Below are positions 23,401-37,600 of a stretch of DNA of 64,000 bases, piece by piece. The notes below the pieces were generated by a model. The model worked only from the letters and a program-made list of their open reading frames with translations, had not been told where the DNA came from and did no database searches. The position numbers and the translations under genes were made by a program. Every line of letters starts with the position of its first letter. Within the stretch, counting starts at the first letter, position 1. The DNA lies in contig OX387606.1 in the NCBI GenBank assembly GCA_947568835.1, positions 17,765,940-17,829,939 on the forward strand, given 5' to 3'. This DNA comes from Protonemura montana. Its lineage: Eukaryota > Arthropoda > Insecta > Plecoptera > Nemouridae.

Positions 23401-26400
23401 ATACCAGTGACATTGACTTATGCCTGCTAGTTAGGCAATCGCACATGGACCAAAGAAGCGAAGCTGTCGTTCATCTCGAGCAGATGCTAAGTATTATGAG
23501 ACACTCTGGTGAGAATATTTTCCTTAACAATAATAAAAAAAGGTGTTCAAGACCTTTTATTCACCACCTGCAGGTTTTATATATTATGTAAGTTTGGTGG
23601 GAGATTTTCCTGCTATAAAATTCACAGGTAAACCTAGAAAAACAGTATTTAAAAACTGCGCAATTTATGCTTGTTACTTCATCGAGGGTGATAGCAGTTG
23701 TTATTTTTCTCCGATAACAAAAGAATGACGCTAAGGTTATTTAAAGTATATTTGAGTCTAAAAATCATATTGGGTAAATCTTTTCTTAAAATCATTGCTT
23801 TCTTTTTCTAACATAGCAGCGTTGGTCTGATGGGTGGCAAGGGTTAAATAAATAAACCAGGGCGGTGAGAATTTGTTAAAAATTTACTTTTTGGATATGC
23901 TCATCGCTTCAATGCACTAACATACATGCACACAACAATAATAATTTGTTGCTTACAAAATTAGCTTTTTGTTCCTGGTACCACAAGCAGGAATATTTGA
24001 AATAACATTCGTGTTGCACAGATTCTTGCTGCCGAAAGTGTTTTGCCTCAAACTGCAATCTAATTGGTTCATGCCTGGGTACAGGTTTGCAATTATATGC
24101 TTTAAAGTGCAGGTAGATACTACATGAAGAGCTTTCAGGTAGTATCTTTATCGATGGCTAGGTGCCGAGTCGCCAATGCATTATGTGTGTAGGGTTGTTA
24201 CCACTTTCCTTAACAACCCAATCAATCAAAACAAATATTCAATGTGTCAAATCCAATGATCTGGCTTACCAATCAGCTGCTAATAAGATTTTTTTTTACA
24301 GAATTCATTGTAGAACCAACGATCATTCAAGCAAAAGTTCCTATCCTCAAGTTTCGCGAATTCCCAGATGGTTTTGAAGTAGATCTGAATTGTAACAATT
24401 GTGTGGGAATAAGGAATAGCCATCTCCTCTACTGCTATTCACAGAGTGAGTTCGGTTAATTTTCCAGACTTTATGCAGAAAAAGACGGAGGCTAGCCAAT
24501 AATTTTTTTTTTTCATCTTTTAGTGGACTGGAGAGTTAGACCTTTGGTTCTGATAGTCAAGTGCTGGGCAAGCAAGCACAACATAAACGAAGCAAAAAAC
24601 ATGACGATTTCAAGCTATTCCTTGGTTCTTATGGTCATCTTCTTCCTTCAGCGTACGTACTGTTCTAGTGCATCATGGTCAAGTGTGATTAAAACTTGCT
24701 CATTGATTCGTACTCCAGGCTGCCCTATTTGGAGTTCCCACTTTTAATTCACTAGAACTAAGTGAACTGAGTTTCACACTTATTTTCATTTTCAGTTACA
24801 CTTTTGTGTAGTTTTTTTTTGGTTTTCAGAGCTGAGCTGGTAAACAATTTAAACATAACCTCTTTGAGCTAAAAGTCAGGGCTCAAACTGGGACGACCTG
24901 GTATACGAATTCAAGCCGCCCTTGTAACAAATAAGCTTTAATTGTACTTACAATGTGCGTAGAGTTGATTGTCTTTTTCTGGTGGGTTGGCCTGCAGAAT
25001 CCCACAGTTCATGTGTACATGTACTACTTATTGCATTGTATTTGTATTTTATGTTTATTCTTGCTTGTGACTCGTACATAGTGCATGTGTTAACAAAGCC
25101 AATTGTTACAATGATGAAATAAAAAATTTTAATAATAATAAAATCAATAATACATTGAAATAATAATGAATAGTGCTGCACATGATTAGCAACTATACCC
25201 AAGACCACTCAAAACTAATTGTCAGGGAATCAAACCAGATCTCCTCACCAAAATGAGCTGAAAAATTTCTCACCCTGATATTTCATAGTTGATTTGCACG
25301 TAGTTCAAGTCTAGCTTACAAGGACCTGATCAATAACTTGCATTTAGTAAACTTGTTTTATGGGCAGTTAGTTCTAGGAAAAAAATTACATTTTTCAGAT
25401 GCTGTTGATCCTCCAATACTACCCTGTCTTCATTCAATGTTTCCGGAGAAGTTCACATCCGATTCTGATGTTGATAGGATAGACATCCATGAAGAGCTGA
25501 AGACTGAGTTTGTCTCACAAAACAAACAATCACTAGGAGAACTGCTGCGCAACTTCTTAGACTACTATGCACATTTCAAGTGAGTACATTTCTTATGTCT
25601 GTGTGCTAACAGACGAACTGGTGTGGCACAAATTTTGGTTGAAATTGTGGATATTGGTGAGGAGTGGATATTATCGAATATTGTGGATATTGGATAGCAA
25701 AATTACTCCAGTGTATTTTGTTTTTTTGTGTGTTTGTTTGGCTTTACTGACCAAACTGCTACTCTAATTTTGATACAATTGTCAGGGTACCTTTATGTGT
25801 TGTTAACGTAGACTGCTGCGCTTCTTGTCAAAAGTGGTTAGACGTTTTCCAACACCTTTCATGATAAACAAAAATGTTCATCAACTTTTTTTATCTAAAT
25901 TTTCACAAAAAAATCCATTTATAGTTATTTTGAAATTTGCAAATTTGACAAAATTAGTACCAGTTTGAAATTGAAGTAGTTTTTGGCTGACCGAAAGTAC
26001 CAAAAGAAGTACGAGGAAAGAAGGGTGAGGGGGGGTTGGAGGCAGCCACACCCAGCCTTCCTCATTCCCGCCTTTAACCAAAGAAAAGTAAATTAATAAA
26101 AAAGAAAGGGATCTAGCTCATATACAACGCAACTCAAATTGCGTTCGTCCCACCCTAGTATATGTATTGAATTTTCAATAGCACACATAGTACTTATTTT
26201 TCAGCTACGACGAGTTTGCAATATCAGTTCGACTGGCTGACAAGATACCAATTGATGTATGTCGAACAGCTCGAACGTATAACAACGACCCACATCAATG
26301 GAAACACCTCTGCATCGAAGGTGATTGGAACCAAAATTTGTGCAGCTATAAATAGATTAGTTTGCCAGCTATGAACCAGTTCATGAACCAGGTATAATTG

Positions 26401-26820
26401 GTCAGAACTGAAGTTTTAACAGCTGTTTTCTAGTGCTTATACCGAGTCGCACTTTTCACACTGCCTCCGGAGCTGGTGTAATGGGAACTTTTAAAACTGG
26501 CAAAGCCAACGAACATGGTGTAGAGAAGTAGAGCTTGTTTTTGGTAATGAACAGACAACCTCTACTCCTTTATCAACATGGTGTAAAAAGTGTGATAAGT
26601 ATAGAGCTGGCACATAAACCTAACATTTTGAGTTCATTGTTATGTATCTTACTGTGTGCGTTTCCTCCTTGTAGAGCCATTTGATCTAACGAACACGGCT
26701 AGGTCTGTCTACGATCCAGAAATCTTCGAGAAAGTAAAGAATGTCTTCCAACAATCGTTGAGCAGTTTGGATTATAACTGTACAGTTGAAAGCATCTTCA
26801 CCCTAGTTATGCACAGCTAG
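20488..26820 (+). CDS. GLD2: GLD2-type cytoplasmic poly(A) RNA polymerase
   Basis: Nine coding exons: 20488-20870, 20981-21124, 22381-22834, 23238-23508, 24302-24445, 24524-24652, 25399-25579, 26205-26320, 26675-26820. All are GT/AG with continuous phases, giving 655 aa. Residues 1-290 are an Asn/His/Gln/Ser-rich disordered region with RG spots. The nucleotidyltransferase core follows: GST (373-375) and D385-x-D387 (TSDIDLCL), with the third catalytic Asp likely D444 (FEVDLNCNN). Then come the central domain (RPLVLIVKCWASKHNINEAK, SSYSLVLMVIFFLQ) and the PAP-associated domain (SLGELLRNFLDYYAHF). The family (GLD-2, Wispy, TENT2) lengthens poly(A) tails of cytoplasmic mRNAs, notably in germline and neurons, recruited by RNA-binding partners rather than through its own RRM; none is seen here. 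Poly(A) signals AATAAA overlap at 27327-27336. A germline- versus soma-specific paralogue cannot be decided. Confidence 0.95.
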
Positions 26821-28645
26821 AGTTGGAAATTCTATGAAGTATAGACCACTGCTGAATTGAGAAGTGGTTCTAGTGGATCACTACCAGAATGGTGATATGC
26901 TACTGTGGGACCTGTAAGGTGGCTTGCGACTCAAAGATCTTCGACGGGTTGAATATGTGTGAGCCTTTACAAGTTTGCATGTGGACCATCGGATGTGCCG
27001 GAACAGGAAAACCCATTGACTAGCAGGAGGTGCATGAGGATTGTGTGGTAGTCGAGAATCTAAATTGTTCTCGTTGTAAATTTTTGATAACATTTTCTAG
27101 CCTAGCATTCAAAGTGTCCTTCTACATTGACTAAGTCAACTGATACGAATATGATCTCGTCAGATTTTAGTACGAATATTAGTTTAGTTTTAGTTTGTGT
27201 TCTTTAACAATTCTCAAAGTCTGCAACAATTGTTCACCCAAAAAAAATTACCTGTAAAAAAATCAAAAAATTTTTTAGTATACAAAGTTACCGAAAATGT
27301 TGAAAAGCATCCCCAGTGCCAAAAACAATAAATAAAACAACAACTAAAAGCAGATATTGAAACAATTTCAATGTTTGTTTTCAGACTGGGTTGTTGATAA
27401 TATGTAAAGGCGAACATATATGTTCGGTTTGTATTTTTGTACTTTGATGTGGAGTTTTCATATGAATAGATATTTAAAAAGTATTTGTTACATAATACTT
27501 TCATATCCATATCAAGATCTGAAGGTTATTTGATTGATGGAGAGTTTGTAACCATTTGTATGCTGCATCTATTCCGTGAAGGCAGTGAGAATACATCAGT
27601 TCCTTTGTTTACCTTTATGAAGAGGGAAAAGAAGAAAGAACTGAAGATTTTATACTCTGGTGCCTATTTATAAGGTTCTGATTGGTTATACCATATTAAC
27701 CATATTCACTTTATTTTGTAGTTGTTAGTAATCTGAGAAGGTAACGTTAAAATAATTAAAATATTGTTTTTTACGAAACATTTATTTTTGGCACATATAA
27801 ATATATATTAACAATTTAGTATATTGGTTAACATTTTTCGAGTTTGGCAAGAGTTGAAAATTGAAATGTCTTTGCTGTAGCCCCGTATTATTTTAGTGAT
27901 TTTTTTTATAAATTATGGGTCTAACAAATTGAGCAATCAAACTTAAAAGAGCTCAAGTCAGATTCTGGAAACCAGGAGCCTGATTCTCAAAACATAGTAT
28001 TTAATCGAATTCCATAAATTGTTTGGTGAAGTAATCACTGTCCATGATAACAACTCCTGAAAATCTGAAAAATTCATATGTAATTGGCCTATCATCTTTA
28101 AACTCTGAGGTTAAGACCTGACTCTCCTTTATAGATTGTCCCCAGAGTTTCAAGATGATCAGTCAATCTTGGACAGTGTTTCCAGATTTTTAGTGGTTGT
28201 TATCATAGTGGTATCAACTCAACCATTAAATTTATGGGGGCTAAGCTTAAACTGTGCTTTGTGGATCTGGTTCTGGAGGAGTTACACCTTTGAAGTTTCA
28301 TACTCAAAATGTATCAACCAGTAAGCTAACAATGTCAGAATAACTAGTAAAATTATGTGAATGTCATACGGTTGTGAATACTCTTAACTTGTTACATGAA
28401 TGTCTTGTTTTTTAAATGAAGCAACATTTGAAAAGCATACAATCGTAGCCATTATTGCGAATATAAAACTACACTCATTAATAAAACATTTTATTATTAT
28501 TTTCCCTTCCAATTGTTCATGCTTTTTGAGAAAATTTTAAAGGCTAAAAGCAGTGTCAGATTTGTCAACTAAGGTAAAGAAAAAGGTAGGTAAAGCATTT
28601 GTTATAGGTAATTTTTGTTTTAAATCTGCTAAGAAAAAGGGAGAC
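26821..28645. other. Convergent 3' region of GLD2 and SLC12 gene A
   Basis: It contains the 3' UTR of GLD2 (overlapping AATAAA at 27327-27336) and, from the other strand, that of gene A (AATAAA on minus at 28495-28490, about 150 bases after its stop). A 62-codon frame at 27485-27673 has no recognisable features. No further gene seen. Confidence 0.5.
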
Positions 28646-31600
28646 CTATGAATAAAACGTGATGACGGAGGTTTGATTTCCTCTAACGATCAGATATGGC
28701 GGTAAACCCTTTGTGAGAAGCTCCAACCAAGCCATATAAAGTGGAGCAGAAACAACTCCCTTCCTCGGTATTGGCAATGCCCTGTAACATCAAATAGATC
28801 ACAGTAATCCTAGTTTGATTAAATGAATTATAAGTAAACTCAAATAAGATTCAAAGATATTATAGCCTTACATGACCACGAAGGTGGAGTTGTACGAGTG
28901 CTGCAAGAGAAGCTCTCTGAGGCGCATGTGCCTGTTGGTTTTTTCCTTCAGCGTCGCTAATTCGGAGTTGGTGATATACGTTCCTTCGGAAACTAAATTC
29001 GAATTCAAAATGTTTTAAACATAAAAATTTAAGCGAGTTTTATACAATTTTTGCTGTAAAATAGGGAATGTGTTACCATAGTTTAAGCCATAGTAGGTAC
29101 CATAGCAGAAACCACAGTTTTCAAGAACATTTCAATTCTTGCTTCGGGTATTAGAATAATATGTTTTCTTTTGGGTTACCTGCTTAATTACAGGCTTGCC
29201 GTAGATTATCGTGAACTACATTTCTATGGTTGCAGAGTATAAAGAGTAATTTCTTATTAACTCACGAGCACTGTTGTCTCCATCACCGACTCGGAAACCA
29301 GATATCAGCGATTCAAACTCTTTTTTGGTTTCATCTTTTGCTTTCTTCGTTATGTCAGGAATAACAATTACATCGCTGTAGTCGATGCGGAATTTTGATA
29401 GCAGAGCTGCCAAACTGAAATCATGGGATTATTTTTACAGTTTTATTGTTGCATTTAGAGAAGATATCAAAAAGTGACTAAGTAGGCACTGTACACATAG
29501 GTGCGGTGTATACTTCCTTACTTCCGTTGGTCACGATCTAGATCTTCCTTTTTGTTTGCAAGAGAGAATATTCGAAGCTTGCAATCTGAGAATGTTGACC
29601 GTGTGCTCAGAATATACGGAATAAGAAGAGTCAATCCTGAAAAATAAAATTACGTTACTAGTAATAGCACAGATGGTAATAGTATATTACGCTACGAAAA
29701 TACACTTGCACAATTTTGATAAAATAAAAAATTTACCTCCATCATCGTAAAGCCACCACACATCAATGAATCCTTTTTTCTGTTTCTGTTTGAATTGCAT
29801 TATTTTATTGACTACCTCTTTCTGTAATGGTTTGCCATCTTGCCCAAAGAAAGAGATTACTGTCTTTTCTTTCTTCTTCTTTTTCTTGTCTTCTTCTCTC
29901 AAGAATGTCACAGTTTCTTGCGGCTTGCAAACCGCATCCTTTTTTTTCATCGTTGGTGTAGTTGGCGGTGTTTCTATTTCGGTGCATTCTTCTAGAGGTA
30001 ATTAGTACATCATTAATATGCGCAGCAGATGAATTAATTATTTTTATTGCATATGCACAGTTAAAATCCCACCTTGAGCCAACTGACCGAGCGATACATT
30101 TCGTTTTATTTCTTCTTGGGCACCTGATTGATTGAGAGATGAAATTGGAACAGCAAAGTCTTCGTCGAAGATTACTTCGGAGTAATCAAACCCTTCTTGC
30201 ACTCGAACAATTCCTATCGCAAGGTGTCTGTCCAGTGCATTACTGAAAAAAGGACATTATTTTTGATGCTGAACATTATAGTTTCATAGATAATATTTCA
30301 TACCTAATACCTACCAAATGATCATTAAAATTGGTAGTAGAAATTTAAAATAATGCATTTTCTATGCATGATAGTTCAGTTACTTATCACAAGAAAATCG
30401 CACTGTTCAATGGTTCGTGACCATTGAGCATTACTGGAATAAGTGCTCCAAGAAAAATGTGTTAACCCTGCATAATAAAACTTTGAAGACCTCGGGAAGA
30501 AACGTTTGATTTTGCTTCAACAAATATTATTTTACTTAACTGCACTGTACTAAACACATTATAAGAACCAACAGGTATTTTGTTCCAGTTTAAAAAAAAA
30601 CTCCACAGATATATTACGATTTTTCTAAACTCTGGTTGTTTGAAAGTATGTACACGTACTGAATTTGATTAAAATACTGCTTCAATGATTCCCGATCGCA
30701 CGTCTGCCAGTCAGCCTTGTATCCCATGAGAATCATGTTTGGTCGAAGTTTTCCCAAACCAATGATCTGCATCAGAGCCTGTGTGGCGACTTCAAAGTTG
30801 TCGTCTTCGGCTAACGTGAAGAACCCTTTCACGTTGTGTCGAATGAGCCAGTTGTTTGCTTTCTTTGTGAATGCATCGTGCACTTTCTGAGAATTTCTTC
30901 CCTAAAAAAAATCATAACATTCATAACTTGTATCACTCGGTTTGGAGAGTTGGAAAGATGGGTTGTCGTGGGATCTTGGTAGTTAAGCTACCCTGTGCGG
31001 GGTCAAGTATTAGATGGGTGACCATCGTACCCACACCCAGTCCTGTTTGAGAGAGAGGTTGGAGGAATTGAAATTGAACTGCACTTGTTTAGTTTAGCAA
31101 CTTCGTCACAGCATCGATCTGTGGAGGAATCCTGCTGTTTGAGATTAAATATCAGATAAATGGACTGTTGGATTCTTAACGAACCACTGAAAAACTGGTA
31201 CTCAGAGTACATAGTTATAAAATTATATTTAATTTTTATAATCTTACCTTGAGAATTTGTCCGCAAATAAGAAGTGATTTCCCCTTTGTTATGAGATTGG
31301 CAAAGTGCACTAGTGATGGACGGTGAGCAGGCATGCCCGAAAGCACAAGGATTTGGGGCCGATAATTCTTCACGTGCTCTTCCACTTGATTTAGCTCTTG
31401 AAGTGACTTTAATGCCGAGAAATAAGAATGGGCTTGGGAAGAAGACCCCCAGTTAACATCTGGAAGACGTAATATAAAGCTAGTGAGTGATTGAAAAAAT
31501 GTGCAAAAGTACCGGAAAATGTGTAAACTAACCAAAATTAAAGCAAGGAGTCTTCAGACTACTATATACATGATAAAACCGAATAATGACAGGTTTCATA

Positions 31601-34600
31601 TTTATTAGACCCAAATAAATAGATTAAAAACAATAAAACCTCGATAGTACGTTTTTGCAGATCAGAACATTGCACAATTGCAAAGCATTTCCACATGGGG
31701 ATTAACTTTAATACCTATGCTCTATTTCTTCATAAAAAAGAATTGACATGTATCCCAGATTAGTATGTAATAACTATTTAACTAAAACACACATTTATAT
31801 CGTTTTCTAGGTTCCAAATGTTCCTTTTTAAGTAATTGGTATCTGCTTCTTGTATCTGCTATTTGTATCTATTTCCATTACATGCAAAAACCATTCTGAA
31901 CATAGCGCTAAAGCCTGTGTCGTGGTTTCTATACATATTTTAGGGAAAAAAAATCGACCACGTTCAAGATTCTGTCACACAACGTTTTTCAACCTATTCG
32001 TGAGTCCAAAGAATAAAAGTTTAAAAATGAATGCTGGAACATAAAATTCTCTTTGTTGGTTATTTGTATATTAGCTGCATACCTGGTTTGCGATAGGCCA
32101 CATACAAATAGAGGGTGACAACGACAACAAACGTGATCAAAGCCATCGCCCAGGACATTAGAAACATCACGACGATGCACAGGAGTGTACCAATCAGGCT
32201 CACCCACGCATTGCAATACTGAAATGGAAATTTTGCGGTCACAATCTACGAAGAAGCCCAGCTAGGTTGTTTGGCCCAATTTATATCAGGATTTTGACAT
32301 CTATTTACCTTGAAAGCAGGTCTCCAGCCCGGAGTTTTTGATACTGATGCGTGGAATACTGAGAAGTTTATCAATGCGTAGGCAGCCAAGAAGAAGTTAG
32401 ACAAAAGTGGAGCGATAGCATTCAGTTGTGCTGAAAAACAGGATAGGTTAGCCTTAAAATTCTTCAGTTAGTTCAGCTTTGCGTACTCTAATATGTCTTT
32501 TCGCGACCCTACCTATTAAAATACACCCAAAGGATATAATGAAAACCAAGACGTATCCTCTCACTGGATCATTGTTCGCTCCATATCCTTCACCAAAGAA
32601 GCCGATAAATGGATATAGTTTGTCCTTAGCTAAAGCCTGAAAGAAAATTATATGGTAGAATTTGAGAAACGCGTTTGGAATATGTGGTAGAGATTTGCAA
32701 TGTGACAAATAATAATTAAATGAGACAACATTTTTTAGACAACCAATGCGATGTATTAGATCTAGTTCTTAAACAAGCGATTTACTTGCCTGCAAAACTC
32801 TGGGTGCGCCGACTAAACTGGCGATCGCAGAAGAGAGAGTGGCCGCAAAACACCCTCCATAAATAAGCGGTCCCCAAGAGGATACCAACTCCATCGCTTG
32901 GTTATCGTTGTGCAAACCGTACTTGCACTCTCGACCGGTGCAGTTGGAGACTAACGAGAACGGAGAGCCGGCGTCGACGCCCGTCATGTACTCGGTGAGG
33001 TTACCTGTGGCATCGCGCAGTGTACAACCGCCGAGCATGATACCGTAGCCGATGTATGACACAAAAGTCACGAGGATGGCCAGGAGCGTGCCGATCGGGA
33101 TGGCACTGCCCGGGTCCTGAAAAGATTTTGAAATTATATTGGATGGCAATTTAGCTTCAAAGCTAAGTAGTGCATGGCTGAAGGGACATTGGCTCGTTTA
33201 TTCCAAAAACACTAGTGTAGTTCCTATTCTGGAATTGTGTCGGTTGCCTTGTGTAGCAGTGCTAGTAAATTGGCATTAAAGGTACTTTTATGAAATTACA
33301 AGAAAAAAAACAACGGAAGAGTAAGGAAGTAAATATTTTGCTGAACATAGAGACATTGAGGGGGATATTTTAGTGTAGTCTCGTAGTTAAAAAAGTATTA
33401 TAATCCAGCCCTTGAGAGCTATGTACCTTCAAGTCTCCCGAGAGATTGGCACCGGCAACGATCCCCGTCACTGCAGGGAAGAAGACGGCAAACACGGAGA
33501 AGAAATCGTGGTCAACTCCTTCGAATGTTTGGTACTTCGCTCCCATGTTCGATTTAAACGTTTCCACTGAAATTATGCAACTGATTTTGAAAACTGCTTC
33601 ACTTAATCACCAATAAATAATTATTAAATCATGATAATATTTTACCATTATATCCAATGAATCCTTTTGCTCTCTCTTCGTCATCGATGGGTCCGATAAA
33701 GCTGCCGATTATGAAATCTACTTGTGAAGCAATCAAAACGACCAGAAGAATCATTTGCGTCTAAAAGAAATTCTTTATTAATTAAATTACATGTAATTAA
33801 ACTATTATTAGTCGATTAGATATTGTTTCGATGGCAATGTCTGCAATCAGACTGAGCACCAGTCGCAGCACCTGGAGAACAGAGGTTCGATTCCCCGAGT
33901 GGCTAATATATTTTCGAGCGTAAATTAATGTACATAACAACAAGATATATAGTCTTAATCCTCACCCTTGTGACCCAGTCCATGCCAATGATAGCCAAGA
34001 CGAGGATGAGGATGAGAGTGATGATTCCGACGACACGGACTTCGTTCGTTGAGCCATCAATGATAGTCATACCGAACGAGCGCATCAAGTCCTGCAGAGA
34101 CTCGCAGAAGCCCACGATGTACATGGAAACAGCAATCGAGTTGGCCAGCGTGAACATCAAGCCGATGGCGCCTCCGAACTCTGGGCCCAGCGATCGGGAA
34201 ATCATGTAGTATATTCCACCTGCGGGACAAATCACAAGGTAGAAATCAGAAATCAGAGAAGTTGATCACATTCCAGATAGAGTTAAGTGCCAGTTTTGGA
34301 TCAGTGTCCGGTTTCGGATTATTTTTCAAATGAACTGCAAATTAGTACTAAATGTTGAGTTATGAGACCGTTACTGACTGAAGTTATTGCCACATTCTTG
34401 ACGAGTGTTGTGCACTAGTATACCATTAGATAGCGCTCATGGATTCGTCTAAAAAATATATTTACTCTTATCCCTTATGAAGGTGATATTTCCAAACTAC
34501 ACCTGGTGTACACTGAAGTGGATTTATATCGATATCTAAGGTAATATGTCAACTACAATATTGATTTTTCTTGAGAGTATTCCTGAAACACTGAAGATTT

Positions 34601-37600
34601 GATTTGATTTTTTTCATAGGCTTTTGAAAGCTTACAGGCCGTTTGCAGAAAGAAATAAAATCGTAGGTTAAACGAGTACCATTTGGATGAATATGTGGGT
34701 GTAATGATGTTAAGATTTTTTATTATTATTATTATTATATTATTATGTATTATTATTTTTTATATTATATTTATATAATATATTTTTGGTGTGCTCACAC
34801 GCGCTTTCAGATGAACAACTTATCCGTTTTTTTTTTCAGGCTAATCTTTAGTGTTATTCATTTGGTCCCTTTGCATTTCCAGAAAATCGCTCAAATAATG
34901 TTTGAACCAAAAATATTTTTTGATTTTTTCACGTTCTAACTTCCTAACGTTTGCTGTTCTTGTTTGATTTGATTGTTGGCTTTCCTTTCTCTTTCCTTTT
35001 TCTATCACCAATAAAAAGTTACACTGATTGACAAAGTAGCCATTGAAAAATAAAATGGTTTTCTTTTGAAAATGTACACATTTTGAATACAACACGCTAG
35101 ACTAACAGAGAAAAATTGCAACCTCCTAATGTAACAAATAGGTATAAGGCCCCAATGAAAAAAAAACATATTTAAATTGTAAACAAAGTCAGGCAATTTG
35201 AAGCAAATCTTAAGTTTTTTTTTTTACAAAAGAGACCAACAGGAAATACAACTTGTATTTCGCCACCAGCAGAGCATGGACGTTAATATCATTAAGTAAA
35301 TGCACAGAATGAGAAAATTGCCAATTTTTTAAACACTCCTCGCTCGTAAAAACTTATTTCCTGCTTAAAGGACAGTCGTGGGCTCAATGGTCATGTGCAA
35401 GATTTGCCTTCCACTAACTCACCTCCCTTGATCTGACCGTTGGTACTGACAGCTGACATCGAGATGGTGGTGACCAATGTGACGACGTTTGCCAGACAGA
35501 TGATAGCAGATCCCTCGCCTGAAAAACATGAAAAAATACATAGCAACGTAAAATTTTGAAAAGTAACTTCGCTGTTTCATTTAGATAGATTGGTTTGTGG
35601 TGTTTAACGACGCACTGTTTTGATAACTGGATTTCTGGCCCTTTGAATGACGATGAATATGGCCTAGCCGAGAACTAAAGAGGAGATGCCCGGAACCGCC
35701 AAGTAGTGGATAGGACCAAGTAGTCCCTTCTGAAAGACTTTGTTATTTGAACAACAGGATTCCTCCACTTATCCTACTGCCGAGAGGTTGCTTCACAAAA
35801 TGAATGAAGCTGCTGAACTGACTCTTTTCCCAACAACCTCTCCCCTGAACAGTACTGTTCAAGTGAATGATGGTCACCCATCCTACATCCGACCCATCGC
35901 TGTGTTACTTAACTTCGGTGATCTCACGAGAACTGGTGTTTACAACACGCCTAGCAGTTCGCTGTATTTTTTATGCTATATGTGATAACCAAAGCACTGA
36001 ATTCATTATTGGGTCCAGATTATTTTTTCAAGGTAAGTTTTTGATGTAGTAGAAAAGCTTACCAACGCCGGCCTGTCCTATCACCCAAGACAGCCGCAGG
36101 AAGAGCATCACACCCCAGATGTTGAGCAAACATCGCATCTATGAAAAATTTTACAATATGAATACTTGTTCAGTATCCAAGCGAAACTCAGCAGCAAAGA
36201 AACTAGTTAGCAATTTGATAAAATTCACTTACGAACACTCCTTCCAGCCATCCGAATTTGATGACCTTCCCCTTTTTTCGCTCCGGTTCCGCCCCTAATT
36301 TGTCCTCGCTCTGAAACGAAAAATTGCCAGTTTACCTACAGATATACGAAATTTATGAGTTTGGTTCTACAGATGGACATGATTGATAAGTTTTTTGAGC
36401 GTTTAAAAAATAAAGATCGCAAGAAATAATTTTTCGGGTATGAAATTATTAGTTGATCATGCTTTTATCCAAGCATCAATAAAATATAGGTTGATATGTT
36501 GGGGAACTAGCAGAACCCGATGCCTAACGGCACCTTAAGATTTTGAGGGATTGTGCATTTTGGTTTTAATGTAAAGCCTCTAATGGGACCACAACCAAAA
36601 GTACCCCCATTTATTTTATTTGAAATTTGCCGCTTATTTCACTCGGGGTCACTGCATTGTGGAAACTCTGTGAATTCCAAAGTGACCACGATGACAATTT
36701 CGAAAACAAACGAAGTTGGCTGTCAAAAGATTTCCGTGTATGATTTCTTGAAATATTTTTTAGAGAGTGAAACTTGTGAAATACCTTTTAGAATCTGGGC
36801 TTACCAATCTTGCTAGCCAAGACACCAACAATATTTCAGTTCTGTCATTTATTTCCCTTCAGTTCCAGAGATTTTGAAAAGAATTTGACATTGACGTTGA
36901 CATTGACATTGACGTTTGAATATCCTGAATGCACTGCCGCAAAGATAAGTTTAAGAATTCGTTCACCCTGCAGTGGTCAAAAAACCAAACAAATGAATGC
37001 ATCTGTCAAACTTTTTGCAAAATTATTTCTATTTCACTTAAAACGAACGTAAATAACAGCGTTTGTGCTCAATTTCTTCAATAACTTTCATAGGCATGCA
37101 TAAACAGTATTACCAAACTGCTGCAGGTCATTTAAAGGCAAGTTTTGAATGAAATAAAAATCGAACTGTGAGACATGGCTCCAATTTTCCTAGGCAGGAA
37201 ATTTCAAACACAATTATCAATATTTCACCAAAAAAACGCTTTCAAATCACCCTCAAAGTGTCACAATAGGATAGAGATTTTAATTTTGAACAATTATAAC
37301 CCAATTGCACACGTTTTTAACCAAATTTCGCAATTTAAATCAACATGTACAGAAAAATGTTACCCCAGCTGGTCAGCTGGTCAGCTGGTCAGATACAAAC
37401 TAAAAAGTTGAACATCGCAATTTTAAAGCTTTTATATAAGGTTAATGGCAACAGGAGTTAAAAGATCTTTCAAAAACAGCTCAAGTAGAATTGCATTTAA
37501 AAACTTTAAAATGTTGACAATATCGTCCTTTTATATTCTTAAAGTAGTTTTATACGTACGAGACAATAAAACCCTTTTTGCAGAAAACCAAGAAATCCAT

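Noticed and set aside
27485..27673. 62-codon plus-strand frame downstream of GLD2
   Set aside because: It lies after the GLD2 poly(A) signals. No motif or promoter seen.
33841..33905. tRNA-like segment with GGTTCGATTCC in a gene A intron
   Set aside because: The B box is present, but no acceptor, D or T stem could be paired. It may be a fragment of a repeat, not enough to annotate.
36885..36915. TTGACATTGACG tandem array as a possible regulatory array
   Set aside because: Only about five imperfect units, with no flanking context beyond a simple repeat in an intron.
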